Shown here piece by piece: positions 51,848 through 61,443 of a stretch of DNA of 64,000 nucleotides. Source of the DNA: Chryseobacterium sp. (GTDB taxonomy: Bacteria; Bacteroidota; Bacteroidia; Flavobacteriales; Weeksellaceae); the NCBI RefSeq assembly GCF_008831505.1, contig NZ_CP044507.1, positions 372,001 to 436,000 on the forward strand, written 5' to 3'. Under the pieces are notes generated by a model. That model saw only the letters and a list, made by a program, of their open reading frames with translations. It was not told the origin of the DNA and made no database searches. The stretch's first letter is position 1. Each line of letters opens with the position of its first letter. The translations under genes and the position numbers were made by a program.

Positions 51848-54442
51848 TTAAATCTCTGTCGGACGGAAAACCAATCCGCTTTCCTCGAAGTAATCCAGAG
51901 TGATCCGGTCGCCGTCATTTACCTCTCCGGCCAGCAGTGATTTGGAAAGCTTGTTCAGGACTTCCTGCTGAAGGACTCTCTTAAGCGGTCTGGCACCGAA
52001 ACTTGGGTCATAACCCTTATTCATCAGGTAATTTACCGCGTCTTCTGTGGCAGTCATAATAATTCCTTTTCGCTCCAGCATGTGGTTGAATCCACGTAAC
52101 TGATACTGCACGATCTTACCGATTTCCTTTCTTGTAAGAGGCTGGAATAATACGGTTTCGTCAATCCTGTTCAGGAATTCAGGTCTTAAAGTCTGTTTCA
52201 GCAGAGCAAAAACTTCATCTTTCGTCTTGGCCACGATTTCATCAACATTCTCGTCAGTGATATTTTCAAAATTCTCCTGAATAAGATGCGACCCCAGGTT
52301 GGACGTCATTATTATGATGGAATTCTTGAAGTTAACCACACGGCCTTTGTTGTCAGTCAGGCGTCCGTCGTCCAATACCTGCAGCAGCGTGTTGAACACA
52401 TCCGGATGCGCTTTTTCAATCTCATCCAGTAAGACTACAGAATAAGGCCTTCTCCTGACAGCTTCCGTGAGCTGCCCGCCTTCATCATAACCTACGTATC
52501 CCGGGGGCGCACCCACCAGTCTTGACACCGAATGTCTTTCCTGGTATTCACTCATGTCAATGCGGGTCATATTGTTTTCATCATCGAAAAGATATTCTGC
52601 CAGTGCTTTTGCCAGCTCAGTTTTTCCGACACCGGTGGTGCCCAGGAAGAGAAATGATCCAATAGGCTTTTTCTCATCATTCAGGCCGGCACGGTTTCTC
52701 CGGATCGCATCTGCCACAGATTCGATGGCTTCATCCTGACCAACGACTCTCTTGTGGAGTTCGTCTTCCAGGTGCAGAAGTTTTTCCCTCTCGCTTTGAA
52801 GCAGTTTTGTAACCGGGATTCCGGTCCACTTCGAAATGACCTCGGAAATATTTTCGGCAGTCACTTCCTCAGTAATGAGCTCGTTCTGGTTGTTCTGCAT
52901 TTCAAGTTCCAGCTTCTCCAAGTCACTTTCCTTCTCTTTTATTTTGCCGTACTGAATCTCGGCTACCTTTGCGTAGTCCCCCATCCGGCTGGCTCTTTCG
53001 GCTTCGAGTTTTAATGCCTCAATGTCTTTTTTGATAGAGGTCAGGTCTTCGGACTTCTGTTTTTCCTTCAGCCATTTCGCATTAATCTCATTACGCTCTT
53101 CAGAAATCCTGGAGATATCCTCTTTTAGATGGTTAATCCTTATTTCGTTACCCTCGCGCGAGATGGCTGCAAGCTCAATTTCCAGCTGCATAAGTTTGCG
53201 GTCCAGAACGTCCAGTTGCTCCGGTTTGGAGTTGATTTCCATCCTGAGTTTCGCGGAAGCTTCGTCAATCAGGTCAATGGCTTTATCCGGCAGAAAACGG
53301 TCAGAGATATAACGCTGCGACTGTTCCACAGCGGCTATAATCGCTTCATCCTTTATTCTGACTTTGTGGTGTGCTTCGTATTTGTCTTTAATCCCCCGCA
53401 GGATGGAAATGGCGGATTCGGTATCCGGTTCTTCCACCATCACCTTTTGGAAACGCCTTTCCAGTGCTTTATCTTTTTCGAAATACTTTTGATATTCGTT
53501 AAGTGTGGTAGCTCCCACTGCACGCAGTTCGCCCCGCGCCAGAGCAGGTTTCAGGATATTGGCGGCATCCATTGCACCTTCGCCGCCGCCGGCACCTACC
53601 AGGGTGTGAATCTCGTCTATGAAAAGGATGATCTGACCGTCGGATTTAATCACTTCGTTAACTACCGATTTCAGTCTTTCCTCAAACTCACCTTTGTATT
53701 TAGCTCCGGCAATCAGGGCTCCCATGTCCAGGGAATAAAGGGTTTTATCGGCGAGGTTTTCGGGAATGTCACCGGCAATGATACGGTGGGCAATTCCTTC
53801 GGCAATAGCGGTCTTACCCACACCCGGCTCGCCTATGAGGATTGGGTTGTTTTTTGTTCGTCTGGAAAGGATCTGAAGGACCCTGCGGATCTCCTCGTCA
53901 CGCCCGATTACAGGATCAAGTTTTCCCTCCGCAGCCAGTTCATTAAAATTCTTTGCATATTTGTTCAGGCTTTGGTAGGTCTCCTCGGAGCTGGCCGAAG
54001 TTGCTTTCGATCCTTTTCTCAGTTCATTAATCGCGGATTCCAGACCTTTTTTGGTCACACCCATATCTTTGAGCATCTTGGCGACTTCGGAACCGCTTTC
54101 CAGTAGTGAAAGCCAGAGATGTTCAATGGTTACGAACTCGTCGCCCATCTTTTTTGCAATGTTGGGTGCATCCAGCAGGACTTTGTTTGCCGATTGTGAG
54201 AGGTAGATGTTACCACCTTCCACTTTAGGGAGTTTCTCAAGGGCACCGCGGTTCCTCTCCCGCACCAGTGAGAGTTCGGCTTCGGATTTCTTCATCAGGA
54301 AATCTGAGATATTCTCATCTGTCTGGAAGATACCTTCCAGTAAATGTTGTGGTTCAATACTTTGGTTGCCGAATTCCATCGCAATCTGTTGCGCTTTCTG
54401 GATGGCTTCCTGCGATTTTACAGTATATTGGTTTAAATTCAT
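51848..54442 (-). CDS. clpB: ATP-dependent chaperone ClpB
   Basis: An 864-residue disaggregase that works with DnaK to rescue aggregated proteins. The N-terminal Clp repeat domain is residues 1-145. AAA-1 has Walker [10 protein letters not shown] and Walker [10 protein letters not shown]. The coiled-coil middle domain covers about 405-525, the length that separates ClpB from ClpA/C. AAA-2 has Walker [10 protein letters not shown] and [11 protein letters not shown]. The gene is single, divergent from the paa operon. Confidence 0.98.
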   Translation of the reverse strand: MNLNQYTVKSQEAIQKAQQIAMEFGNQSIEPQHLLEGIFQTDENISDFLMKKSEAELSLVRERNRGALEKLPKVEGGNIYLSQSANKVLLDAPNIAKKMGDEFVTIEHLWLSLLESGSEVAKMLKDMGVTKKGLESAINELRKGSKATSASSEETYQSLNKYAKNFNELAAEGKLDPVIGRDEEIRRVLQILSRRTKNNPILIGEPGVGKTAIAEGIAHRIIAGDIPENLADKTLYSLDMGALIAGAKYKGEFEERLKSVVNEVIKSDGQIILFIDEIHTLVGAGGGEGAMDAANILKPALARGELRAVGATTLNEYQKYFEKDKALERRFQKVMVEEPDTESAISILRGIKDKYEAHHKVRIKDEAIIAAVEQSQRYISDRFLPDKAIDLIDEASAKLRMEINSKPEQLDVLDRKLMQLEIELAAISREGNEIRINHLKEDISRISEERNEINAKWLKEKQKSEDLTSIKKDIEALKLEAERASRMGDYAKVAEIQYGKIKEKESDLEKLELEMQNNQNELITEEVTAENISEVISKWTGIPVTKLLQSEREKLLHLEDELHKRVVGQDEAIESVADAIRRNRAGLNDEKKPIGSFLFLGTTGVGKTELAKALAEYLFDDENNMTRIDMSEYQERHSVSRLVGAPPGYVGYDEGGQLTEAVRRRPYSVVLLDEIEKAHPDVFNTLLQVLDDGRLTDNKGRVVNFKNSIIIMTSNLGSHLIQENFENITDENVDEIVAKTKDEVFALLKQTLRPEFLNRIDETVLFQPLTRKEIGKIVQYQLRGFNHMLERKGIIMTATEDAVNYLMNKGYDPSFGARPLKRVLQQEVLNKLSKSLLAGEVNDGDRITLDYFEESGLVFRPTEI

Positions 54443-54725
54443 ATTAATGTGATTTTAGTTTTTTTATTATGTTTATTTTACAGATATCAGGAATTCAGTT
54501 TGATTTGAGTTCCCGGTATCATTATCAAGTAATTAATCACCACAACTGCGGCAAAAATTGTACTTTACCATTATTTCACCCTCTTTTTCAGCCAAAATTT
54601 CCGAAATTAACGTTTTGAGCCTGTGGGAATTAGGTCATTTTTACCGAATTTAATTTGCTCAGTCATTATCTTGATTAATTTAATAGCGGTATTAAGGGTG
54701 GTTTTTATGCCTTGTAAAAAATAAG

Positions 54726-54733
54726 TATATTTG
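54726..54733 (+). promoter_or_regulatory. TAnnTTTG -7 box for the paa operon
   Basis: TATATTTG ends 33 bases before the paaE start codon, and a 19-base inverted repeat begins three bases later. Confidence 0.55.
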
Positions 54734-54736
54734 TAG

Positions 54737-54755
54737 AACTCACTTATATAGAGTT
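54737..54755. promoter_or_regulatory. Inverted repeat, candidate paa operator
   Basis: AACTC, nine bases, GAGTT. Its place over the expected transcription start would suit a TetR-like repressor such as PaaR; no regulator gene is in the window, so this is a guess from position. Confidence 0.35.
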
Positions 54756-54766
54756 TTTATAAAAAT

Positions 54767-55855
54767 ATGCATCATTTTCATCTGTTAAAAACGGTCCTTG
54801 TAAAGAAGGAAACCAATGATTCCATACATATCGCATTTGAGATTCCGGCGCACCTGCGTCATGAATTTTCATTTAAACAGGGACAGTATATCAATGTCCG
54901 CTTTATTTTTGGTGATGAAGACCTTCGCAGGTCTTATTCCATTGTAAATGCACCAAGTGAGGGGAATTCACAAATTGAAATATTGGTAAAGCACCTGACT
55001 GACGGAAAGGTCTCAACTTTCCTGAATAGTGAACTGAAGTTAGGTGACGAGGTCGAAGTTCAGGCGCCAATGGGTCATTTTTATACCCACTATCACGCAT
55101 CCAACCAAAAGACCTACGTGGGTCTGGCGGCAGGCAGTGGAATTTCGCCCGTGCTTTCCAATTTGAAAGAAGCATTGTATCAGGAGCCGAAGAGTAAAGC
55201 ATATCTGTTTTTCAGCAATAAAAGTGTAAATGATATTATTTTCCGTCAGGAAATAGATGATCTTGTTGCGAAATTTGAGGGAAGGCTTCAGGTAATTTAT
55301 CTGCTTTCCCGCGAGAAACATTTTGAGGACGAACTTTTTGAAGGCCGGATCTGTGCCGATAAACTGGAGCAGCTTTTCAGCAGGTATACTGATATTCCGG
55401 TTCAGGACGCCACCTATTTTATCTGTGGCCCTTCGGAAATGATCAAGGATATTTCAGGTTACCTCAAGAATTCATGTAAAGTGCCGTCGCTACAGATCAT
55501 GTATGAGTATTACGCTGCGCCGGATGATGATGAGAATGCGGAAATGAGCGACGAGTTTAAGGCGATCCCAAACTTGGAAAGTATGGTAACCTTAATAATT
55601 GATGATGATGAATATTCATTTCACCTGAACTCAAAGAAGAGAAATATTCTTGATCAGGCTCTGCATGACAATCTGCCTGTACCGTTTGCCTGCAAAGGTG
55701 GGGTTTGCTGTACCTGCAAGGCACAGGTGATGGAAGGCGAAGTTTTTATGGAGAAGAACTTTGCGCTTACAGAGGAAGAGGTGGAGCGCGGCTTTGTTCT
55801 CACATGCCAGTGTCACCCCACGACAAATGTAGTGATGCTGAATTATGATGTTTAA
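54767..55855 (+). CDS. paaE: Phenylacetyl-CoA epoxidase, reductase subunit
   Basis: A 362-residue reductase that passes electrons from NADPH to the PaaABC oxygenase. The ferredoxin-reductase part has the FAD site RRSYSIVNAP and the NAD(P) site GLAAGSGISPVLS. A plant-type 2Fe-2S domain ends the protein, with cysteines in CKGGVCCTCKA and a last one in LTCQCHP. It is first in the operon here, whereas enteric operons place paaE after paaD. Confidence 0.95.
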   Translation: MHHFHLLKTVLVKKETNDSIHIAFEIPAHLRHEFSFKQGQYINVRFIFGDEDLRRSYSIVNAPSEGNSQIEILVKHLTDGKVSTFLNSELKLGDEVEVQAPMGHFYTHYHASNQKTYVGLAAGSGISPVLSNLKEALYQEPKSKAYLFFSNKSVNDIIFRQEIDDLVAKFEGRLQVIYLLSREKHFEDELFEGRICADKLEQLFSRYTDIPVQDATYFICGPSEMIKDISGYLKNSCKVPSLQIMYEYYAAPDDDENAEMSDEFKAIPNLESMVTLIIDDDEYSFHLNSKKRNILDQALHDNLPVPFACKGGVCCTCKAQVMEGEVFMEKNFALTEEEVERGFVLTCQCHPTTNVVMLNYDV

Positions 55856-55899
55856 TGTATGTCTGAAGCAGCTGCATATTAACAATACAAATAAAAGCT

Positions 55900-56157
55900 A
55901 TGACTTACTGGAAGTTTTCTAAGGCCATTAACGAAAATGAAGAATACAGGATTGAAGGACTCAATATCTGGAATCATTACTGGCACTGTGTAGATAAGAA
56001 AGTGGAAGTAAAAGGGCCGGACAGCGGCAATGTATACTTTTTCAAGGAATACCAGATTGAAGGTGACGGCAAAACAGTCAATTTTGTCGCAGGAGAGTTC
56101 ATCGACTCTAAAGTCGGGATCTATCTGAAAGACGATTTGCACGACGGCAAATTGTAA
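55900..56157 (+). CDS. Small unknown protein in the paa operon
   Basis: An 85-residue soluble protein, rich in aromatic residues ([22 protein letters not shown]) and predicted mainly as beta strands. No family is recognised. It lies 44 bases after paaE and 38 before paaA, between genes for two subunits of one enzyme, so a role linked to the epoxidase is plausible but not shown. Confidence 0.72.
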   Translation: MTYWKFSKAINENEEYRIEGLNIWNHYWHCVDKKVEVKGPDSGNVYFFKEYQIEGDGKTVNFVAGEFIDSKVGIYLKDDLHDGKL

Positions 56158-56195
56158 ATCAGCAACTATCAGCGCTTACCTATTATAATATTAAG

Positions 56196-57137
56196 ATGAA
56201 TCAGGAAAAATTTTTAGAATACGTTCAGGCAGAAAACAAGGTAGAGCCTAAGGATGTTATGCCGGAAGATTACAGAAAACTTCTCGTTAGGCAGATCTCC
56301 CAGCATGCTCACTCCGAGATTGTAGGTATGCTGCCCGAAGCCAACTGGATTACAAGAGCACCTTCCTTAAGAAGGAAAATGGCCCTTTTGGCTAAGATCC
56401 AGGATGAAGCAGGGCACGGTTTATACCTTTATGCTGCTACAGAAACCTTAAATAACGGCGAAATAGCCGCAGACCGCGACACCACCTACAATGATATGCT
56501 GTCCGGGAAAGCAAAATACTCAAGCATCTTTAACTATCCGGCTCTTTCATGGGCCGATATTGGTGCCATTGGCTGGCTGGTAGATGGTGCGGCCATCATG
56601 AACCAGGTAATGCTGATGGGTAACTCCTACGGACCTTATTCCAGGGCCATGGTGAGGATCTGTAAGGAAGAATCCTTCCACCAGAGACAGGGTTATGAAA
56701 TCCTGATGACGCTTTGCCGCGGTACCAAAGAACAGAAAGACCTGGCACAGGAAGCGCTGAACCGCTTCTGGTGGCCGGCACTGATGATGTTCGGACCTAA
56801 CGACGATGCTTCACCAAACTCTCAGAAATCCATGAATTACCGCGTAAAGCGCGAAAGTAACGATGCTTTGAGACAGCGTTTTGTGGATGTAACCGTTGGT
56901 CAGGCTGAGTTCCTGGGTCTAAAGATCCCGGATGAAAAACTGAAATGGAATGAGGAAACCCAACATTATGATTTTGGCGAACTTCCGTGGGATGAATTCA
57001 TGGAAGTGCTGAAAGGCAACGGCCCATGTAACCGTAAGCGTTTGGAAACAAAAAGAAAGGCGCAGCGTGAGCATGCCTGGGTTAAAGAAGCAGCTATGGT
57101 TTATGCCGCGAACGAAAATACGAGAAAAGTAAGCTGA
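56196..57137 (+). CDS. paaA: Phenylacetyl-CoA epoxidase, catalytic subunit A
   Basis: A 313-residue ferritin-like diiron oxygenase subunit that epoxidises the ring of phenylacetyl-CoA. The iron-binding helices appear in [19 protein letters not shown] (ExxH) and [16 protein letters not shown] (ExxH). The tail [14 protein letters not shown] is typical. It pairs with PaaC, and PaaB bridges the complex. Confidence 0.97.
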   Translation: MNQEKFLEYVQAENKVEPKDVMPEDYRKLLVRQISQHAHSEIVGMLPEANWITRAPSLRRKMALLAKIQDEAGHGLYLYAATETLNNGEIAADRDTTYNDMLSGKAKYSSIFNYPALSWADIGAIGWLVDGAAIMNQVMLMGNSYGPYSRAMVRICKEESFHQRQGYEILMTLCRGTKEQKDLAQEALNRFWWPALMMFGPNDDASPNSQKSMNYRVKRESNDALRQRFVDVTVGQAEFLGLKIPDEKLKWNEETQHYDFGELPWDEFMEVLKGNGPCNRKRLETKRKAQREHAWVKEAAMVYAANENTRKVS

Positions 57138-57176
57138 AGATACAGTCAGCAGAACGATTAAAATTACGATTGAATA

Positions 57177-57458
57177 ATGAGCAATTTAGAAATGTGGGAG
57201 GTCTTTATCCAGACCAAACCGGGACTTTCACACAAACATGCAGGTACCGTGCAGGCACCGACGGCCGAAATGGCACTGCAGAATGCCAGGGACGTTTATA
57301 CCCGCAGGATGGAGGGCACTTCTATCTGGGTGGTACCCAGCAAATATATGGTGACCTCCGAAGGTGTAGACAAGGAAGCTTTCTTTGACCCCGCTGATGA
57401 CAAACTATACCGTCATCCAACCTTCTATACCATCCCGAACGATGTGAAAAATATGTAA
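57177..57458 (+). CDS. paaB: Phenylacetyl-CoA epoxidase subunit B
   Basis: A 93-residue PaaB, the small subunit that joins PaaAC units. It is recognised by WEVFIQTKPGLSHKHAGTVQAPTAEMAL and by RRMEGTSIWVVPS. It is followed by an 84-base repeat-filled gap before paaC. Confidence 0.95.
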   Translation: MSNLEMWEVFIQTKPGLSHKHAGTVQAPTAEMALQNARDVYTRRMEGTSIWVVPSKYMVTSEGVDKEAFFDPADDKLYRHPTFYTIPNDVKNM

Positions 57459-57462
57459 ACAG

Positions 57463-57537
57463 AGCCAAGAACCGAGACCCAAGAACCGAGACATGGTCTC
57501 GCAGTCTTGATTCTTGATTCTTGATTCCTGAATCTAA
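57463..57537. repeat. Repeat insertion between paaB and paaC
   Basis: Two tandem copies of CCAAGAACCGAGAC (57465-57478, 57479-57492), a short palindrome CGAGACATGGTCTCG, then three TTGATTC units (57507-57527) and TCCTGAATCTAA. The halves can fold as a long imperfect hairpin (CAAGA with TCTTG). The same words occur at 45515-45735. Confidence 0.75.
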
Positions 57538-57542
57538 AAATA

Positions 57543-58292
57543 ATGAATCCACTTTACAACTATACCATAAAACTGGCCGATGATACCCTTATTTTCGGGC
57601 AGAGGCTGGGTGAACTTTGCGGGCAGGGACCATATCTGGAAGAAGATATTGCCCTTACCAATATCGCACTGGACTATCTGGGACAAAGCAGCAATTTTTT
57701 CAAATATGCCGCGCAGCTTCAGGGTGAAAACCGTACCGAAGATGACCTGGCATTTCTTAGACTTGAAAAAGAATACCTGAACTGCCAGCTATCCGAACTT
57801 CCGAACGGTGATTATGCCAATACCATCCTGAAAGTATACTTCTTCTCATTATATCAGAAATTGCTTTATACAGAACTGATGAAGAGCCCGGACACTCAGT
57901 TGGCAGCCATCGCTGAAAAATCCTTGAAAGAAGTGAAATACCACTACACCCATTCATCAACGTGGGTAAAAATGTTTGCCGGCGGCACGGAAGAAAGCAG
58001 GACGCGGTTGACAGATGCTGTGGCAAATCTTTGGGAATACACTCAGGGAATGTTTGCGGAAACACCGGGTGAGCAGGAACTTATAGACTCTGAAACAGTG
58101 CCGGATTCAAAGATCCTGCATGAAATCTGGACGGCTACCGTTACCGAAGACTTTGCAAATTTTGGAATTCAGATCCCGGAAAGCACTTTTATGCAGAAAG
58201 GCTCGCGCACAGGCTACCATACCGAATACTTCGGCTTCATCCTTTGCGAGCTTCAGTACATGCAGCGTACCTATCCCAACTGTACCTGGTAA
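57543..58292 (+). CDS. paaC: Phenylacetyl-CoA epoxidase subunit C
   Basis: A 249-residue ferritin-like partner of PaaA, structural and without a full iron site. It is recognised by LGELCGQGPYLEEDIALTNIALDYLGQS and by KEVKYHYTHSSTWVKMFAGGTEESRTRL. It begins just after the repeat insertion, with its own start codon following a short AT-rich spacer. Confidence 0.96.
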   Translation: MNPLYNYTIKLADDTLIFGQRLGELCGQGPYLEEDIALTNIALDYLGQSSNFFKYAAQLQGENRTEDDLAFLRLEKEYLNCQLSELPNGDYANTILKVYFFSLYQKLLYTELMKSPDTQLAAIAEKSLKEVKYHYTHSSTWVKMFAGGTEESRTRLTDAVANLWEYTQGMFAETPGEQELIDSETVPDSKILHEIWTATVTEDFANFGIQIPESTFMQKGSRTGYHTEYFGFILCELQYMQRTYPNCTW

Positions 58293-58369
58293 GTGTTTTG
58301 TTTGAACATTCAACAGAATAAAACCTCTTAAACCGGCTTCTTTTAAAACAAGTGAACTGGAAATAAAGT

Positions 58370-58834
58370 ATGCAGAATTTACTCGAAATATTAGCTGAAA
58401 TCCCGGATCCTGAAATCCCGGTTATCAATATCGTGGAACTCGGTATTGTGCGGGAGGTCAAAATGACCGCTGAAGATGAGGTGGAAGTTGTAATTACGCC
58501 CACCTATTCGGCATGTCCGGCTATGTTCAATATTGAAGAGGACATTATTAAACTGTTTCGTGAAAGAGGAGTAACTGCGAAAGTTATTACAAAGATTTCA
58601 CCCATCTGGACTACCGACTGGATGACTGATGAAGCGCGCGAGAAACTGCGTGCCTATGGAATCACGCCACCCGAAAGAGGTGCTGATAAAGATCATCTGG
58701 ATATTCCCAAGAAATGTCCGCGTTGTGGATCTGCCAACACAACGCAGATTAGCCGTTTTGGCTCCACACTGTGCAAGGCAAGTTACCAGTGTAACGACTG
58801 TCTGGAGCCCTTTGACTATTTTAAATGTCACTAA
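58370..58834 (+). CDS. paaD: Phenylacetate pathway Fe-S maturation protein PaaD
   Basis: A 154-residue PaaD. The N-terminal half is a DUF59/MIP18 domain (EIPDPEIPVINIVELGIVREV, with YSACPAM). The C-terminal half is a cysteine zinc ribbon (CPRCGS, then CNDCLEPFDYFKC). PaaD is required for epoxidase activity, probably through Fe-S assembly on PaaE. Confidence 0.95.
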   Translation: MQNLLEILAEIPDPEIPVINIVELGIVREVKMTAEDEVEVVITPTYSACPAMFNIEEDIIKLFRERGVTAKVITKISPIWTTDWMTDEAREKLRAYGITPPERGADKDHLDIPKKCPRCGSANTTQISRFGSTLCKASYQCNDCLEPFDYFKCH

Positions 58835-58869
58835 ATGTTAGTATCTTTAAGGAAATAAAAAAACAGACT

Positions 58870-59676
58870 ATGTATATCTATTCACAATTTGATGTGGAAT
58901 CTCATTTGGGAGGCCGGTTAAAGATCGGCTATTTGAACCAGCCGGAAACCATGAATGCGCTTACCAAACCGCTTTTGGCAGAATTGCGTGATTTTGTTGA
59001 GTTTTATAATAAGGATGAAGATACACGCTGTATCGCAATTGCGGGCCGCGGCAAGGCTTTTTCTTCCGGTCAGAATCTGGCAGCCATTGATTTTATGGAT
59101 CCTGAGGTAAATGTTCCCCGTGAAGTGGAGCGCATTGTACTGGATTACTATAATCCACTGGTTATGTCCATTGCCTATGCGCGTAAGCCGGTGATTTCTC
59201 TGGTAAACGGTCCTGCGGTGGGAGCGGGAGCTATGCTGGCACTGATCTGTGACTTCTCGGTGGTTTCGGACAGGGCTTATTTTTCGCAGGCATTTTCAAA
59301 CATAGGTCTGATTCCCGACACGGGAGGTACGTATTTTCTGCAGAAAGTTCTGGGCAGACAGATGGCTCATTATCTGGCCTATACCGGAAAGAAACTTAGC
59401 GCTGAAGAAGCGTACAGACTTGGTATGGTAGCTGAAGTATGGCCCGAAGATGAGTTTGAAGCAAAAGCCATGGAGATGCTGGAAACCATTACCAACCAGC
59501 CCACCACAGCATTGTCTTTAACAAAAAGAGCATTGCGTAAATCCTATGATAACAGCCTGAAGGAGCAACTGGACATTGAAAGCAGGTACCAGTCCGCTGC
59601 ATCGGCAACTGAGGACTTTCGTGAAGGAATACTGGCATTTTCGGAAAAAAGAAAGCCTCTTTATAAAGGCAAATAG
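58870..59676 (+). CDS. paaG: Enoyl-CoA hydratase/isomerase, PaaG type
   Basis: A crotonase-fold enzyme of 268 residues from the ATG at 58870; an in-frame ATG at 58825 lies inside paaD and would add an unlikely 15 residues. The oxyanion-hole segments are AGRGKAFSSGQNLA and NGPAVGAGAMLAL, with the catalytic aspartate in GLIPDTGGTYFL. By operon position it should be PaaG, which isomerises the epoxide to the oxepin-CoA. PaaF cannot be fully excluded on sequence alone. Confidence 0.88.
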   Translation: MYIYSQFDVESHLGGRLKIGYLNQPETMNALTKPLLAELRDFVEFYNKDEDTRCIAIAGRGKAFSSGQNLAAIDFMDPEVNVPREVERIVLDYYNPLVMSIAYARKPVISLVNGPAVGAGAMLALICDFSVVSDRAYFSQAFSNIGLIPDTGGTYFLQKVLGRQMAHYLAYTGKKLSAEEAYRLGMVAEVWPEDEFEAKAMEMLETITNQPTTALSLTKRALRKSYDNSLKEQLDIESRYQSAASATEDFREGILAFSEKRKPLYKGK

Positions 59677-59696
59677 TTTAAAATTTAAAACATTTC

Positions 59697-59729
59697 AAGA
59701 TAGTTTTGGTTATTCAAAGCTATCTTTTT
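59697..59729 (+). terminator. Hairpin after paaG, overlapping a -7 box
   Basis: AAGATAG and CTATCTT pair, with an inner TTTG/CAAA, followed by TTTTT. The first arm contains TAGTTTTG (59701-59708), an exact -7 box 34 bases before paaH, so this may be a terminator, a promoter, or both in competition. Confidence 0.6.
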
Positions 59730-59742
59730 ACATTAAGGTCTT

Positions 59743-60876
59743 ATGAAACAAATAGGAATAATTGGTTCCGGCACCATGGGAATCGGTATTGCACAGGTAG
59801 CAGCTACCGCAGGCAGTACTGTTTTTCTATATGACGCAAACTCTGCACAAACTGAAAAATCACTAGCTGGTTTGCAAAGGACACTGGCAAGGCTGGTGGA
59901 AAAAACAAAGATTTCGCAGGAGGAATCTGCAAATATATTCGGAAGGATAAAGTTTTGCCGGGAAATTTCTGACTTGAAAGATTGTGACCTTGTAATAGAA
60001 GCGATTATAGAAAACAGGGAAATAAAAACTGAGGTTTTCCGCAAGGTAGAGCAAACGGTTTCTGAAAACTGTGTGATTGCAAGTAATACCTCTTCAATTT
60101 CCATTACATCGCTTTCGGCAGAACTTCAGCATCCGTCACGGTTCATTGGAATTCATTTCTTCAATCCGGCACCTCTGATGCCACTGGTAGAGGTGATTCC
60201 GGGCTTACTGACGGAGAAGGAACTTCCCCAGCAAATTTATGACCTGATGAAATCATGGGGCAAAGAGCCCATCATTGCCAAAGATGTTCCCGGTTTCATT
60301 GTTAACCGTATCGCCCGGCCATTTTATGGGGAAGCCTTACGGATTGTAGAGGAAAATATCGCCACCCCCGAACAGGTGGACGATGCCATGAGAACATTAG
60401 GTAATTTCCGGATGGGACCGTTTGAACTGATGGACCTTATCGGTATCGACGTTAATTTCTCGGTAACCAAAACAGTTTATGCCGATTATTTCTTTGATCC
60501 AAAATACAAACCGAGCCTACTGCAGCAGCGGATGAGCGAAGCCAAACTGCACGGACGCAAGACCGGCAGGGGATTTTATGATTACAGTGAAAATGCAGTA
60601 AAACCAGAGCCTGTAAAAGACGAGAACCTGTACGCGGAGATCTTTATGAGAATTATTTCTATGCTTATCAACGAAGCTGTAGAAGCCAAACGTATGGGAA
60701 TCGCCAGCGATGCCGATCTTGAACTTGCAATGCAGAAGGGCGTAAACTACCCGAAAGGCCTGCTGGCGTGGGGCAGCGAGATTGGCTACCGCTATGTGGG
60801 CGCTACATTGCAGAGGCTTTACGAAACCTATCAGGAAGAAAGATACAGGCAAAGTCCGCTGCTTTCTAAATTATAA
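59743..60876 (+). CDS. paaH: 3-hydroxyacyl-CoA dehydrogenase, PaaH type
   Basis: A 377-residue dehydrogenase, longer than the 280-residue single-domain form because the C-terminal domain is repeated. The NAD site is GSGTMGIGIAQVAATAG at 7-23. The catalytic histidine and glutamate region are in GIHFFNPAPLMPLVEVI, and the C-terminal domain starts at GFIVNRIARPFYGEAL. It oxidises 3-hydroxyadipyl-CoA in the late pathway. The hairpin at 59697 separates it from paaG. Confidence 0.92.
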   Translation: MKQIGIIGSGTMGIGIAQVAATAGSTVFLYDANSAQTEKSLAGLQRTLARLVEKTKISQEESANIFGRIKFCREISDLKDCDLVIEAIIENREIKTEVFRKVEQTVSENCVIASNTSSISITSLSAELQHPSRFIGIHFFNPAPLMPLVEVIPGLLTEKELPQQIYDLMKSWGKEPIIAKDVPGFIVNRIARPFYGEALRIVEENIATPEQVDDAMRTLGNFRMGPFELMDLIGIDVNFSVTKTVYADYFFDPKYKPSLLQQRMSEAKLHGRKTGRGFYDYSENAVKPEPVKDENLYAEIFMRIISMLINEAVEAKRMGIASDADLELAMQKGVNYPKGLLAWGSEIGYRYVGATLQRLYETYQEERYRQSPLLSKL

Positions 60877-60884
60877 ACCTCCTG

Positions 60885-61103
60885 ATGAAAAACCTCATAT
60901 TTAAAAGTTTACTGAAAGCACTTTTCTTTACATTGCTTGTTACAGTTTTCAGTTATTTTTTTGAGGAAGATGTTTCATTCAGTCAATATGTTCAACGTGA
61001 ATGGTTAGGGTTTATGATTACAGTTCCCGTTATATTCGCACTCTTCTTTGTTTTTGACTATTTCCAGTATAAGAAAATAAAAAAAAGTCATGGAAAGAAC
61101 TGA
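60885..61103 (+). CDS. Small membrane protein in the paa operon (1)
   Basis: A 72-residue protein with two hydrophobic segments (about 9-24 and 43-61) and a basic tail. No family is recognised. It starts eight bases after paaH. Its layout (NLIFKSLLKALFF, then an acidic linker, then a second segment and lysines) resembles the next small protein, so the two may be old duplicates. Confidence 0.65.
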   Translation: MKNLIFKSLLKALFFTLLVTVFSYFFEEDVSFSQYVQREWLGFMITVPVIFALFFVFDYFQYKKIKKSHGKN

Positions 61104-61156
61104 TTGTAGATAACCTGCTAAGCACAGAAAATAAACTTTTACTAAACTAAATTGAT

Positions 61157-61399
61157 ATGATAACGAACATACTTCTTAAAAGCCTGCGCGGAACCATCTC
61201 TTTCGGCGTGCTGTTTTTTTTGCTTCAGTTTATTTGGGACGGCTTCAATATGGAAACGCTGAATTCGGTATTGGCCGATGCTCCGCGGCATCTTTTCATG
61301 CTCCTCTTTATTTTTATTGTTCTGATACTGCAGAATATTATCATCCAGCAAAGAAAAGTTAAGCTGCAAAGTGACTTAAATAAAAAGGTTCGCCGTTAA
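61157..61399 (+). CDS. Small membrane protein in the paa operon (2)
   Basis: An 80-residue protein with two hydrophobic segments (about 14-28 and 46-64) and a basic C-terminus. Its opening NILLKSLRGTISF is like that of the preceding small protein. Family and function unknown. It lies 45 bases before paaI. Confidence 0.65.
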   Translation: MITNILLKSLRGTISFGVLFFLLQFIWDGFNMETLNSVLADAPRHLFMLLFIFIVLILQNIIIQQRKVKLQSDLNKKVRR

Positions 61400-61443
61400 T
61401 TACTTTTACATTGTTAAACTATTACATTGACACATTAAACTAA

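Larger units (their letters stand above)
54443..54766. other. Divergent control region clpB / paaE
   Basis: A 324-base AT-rich gap with no gene. It must hold the clpB promoter (minus strand), for which no exact TAnnTTTG match was found, and the paaE promoter (box at 54726). An inverted repeat near the paaE end is listed separately. No CIRCE-type heat-shock repeat was seen. Confidence 0.6.

Noticed and set aside
53129-54106. A 325-codon open frame on the plus strand
   Set aside because: Antisense to clpB, whose motifs are complete; translation is Phe-rich and shows no family.
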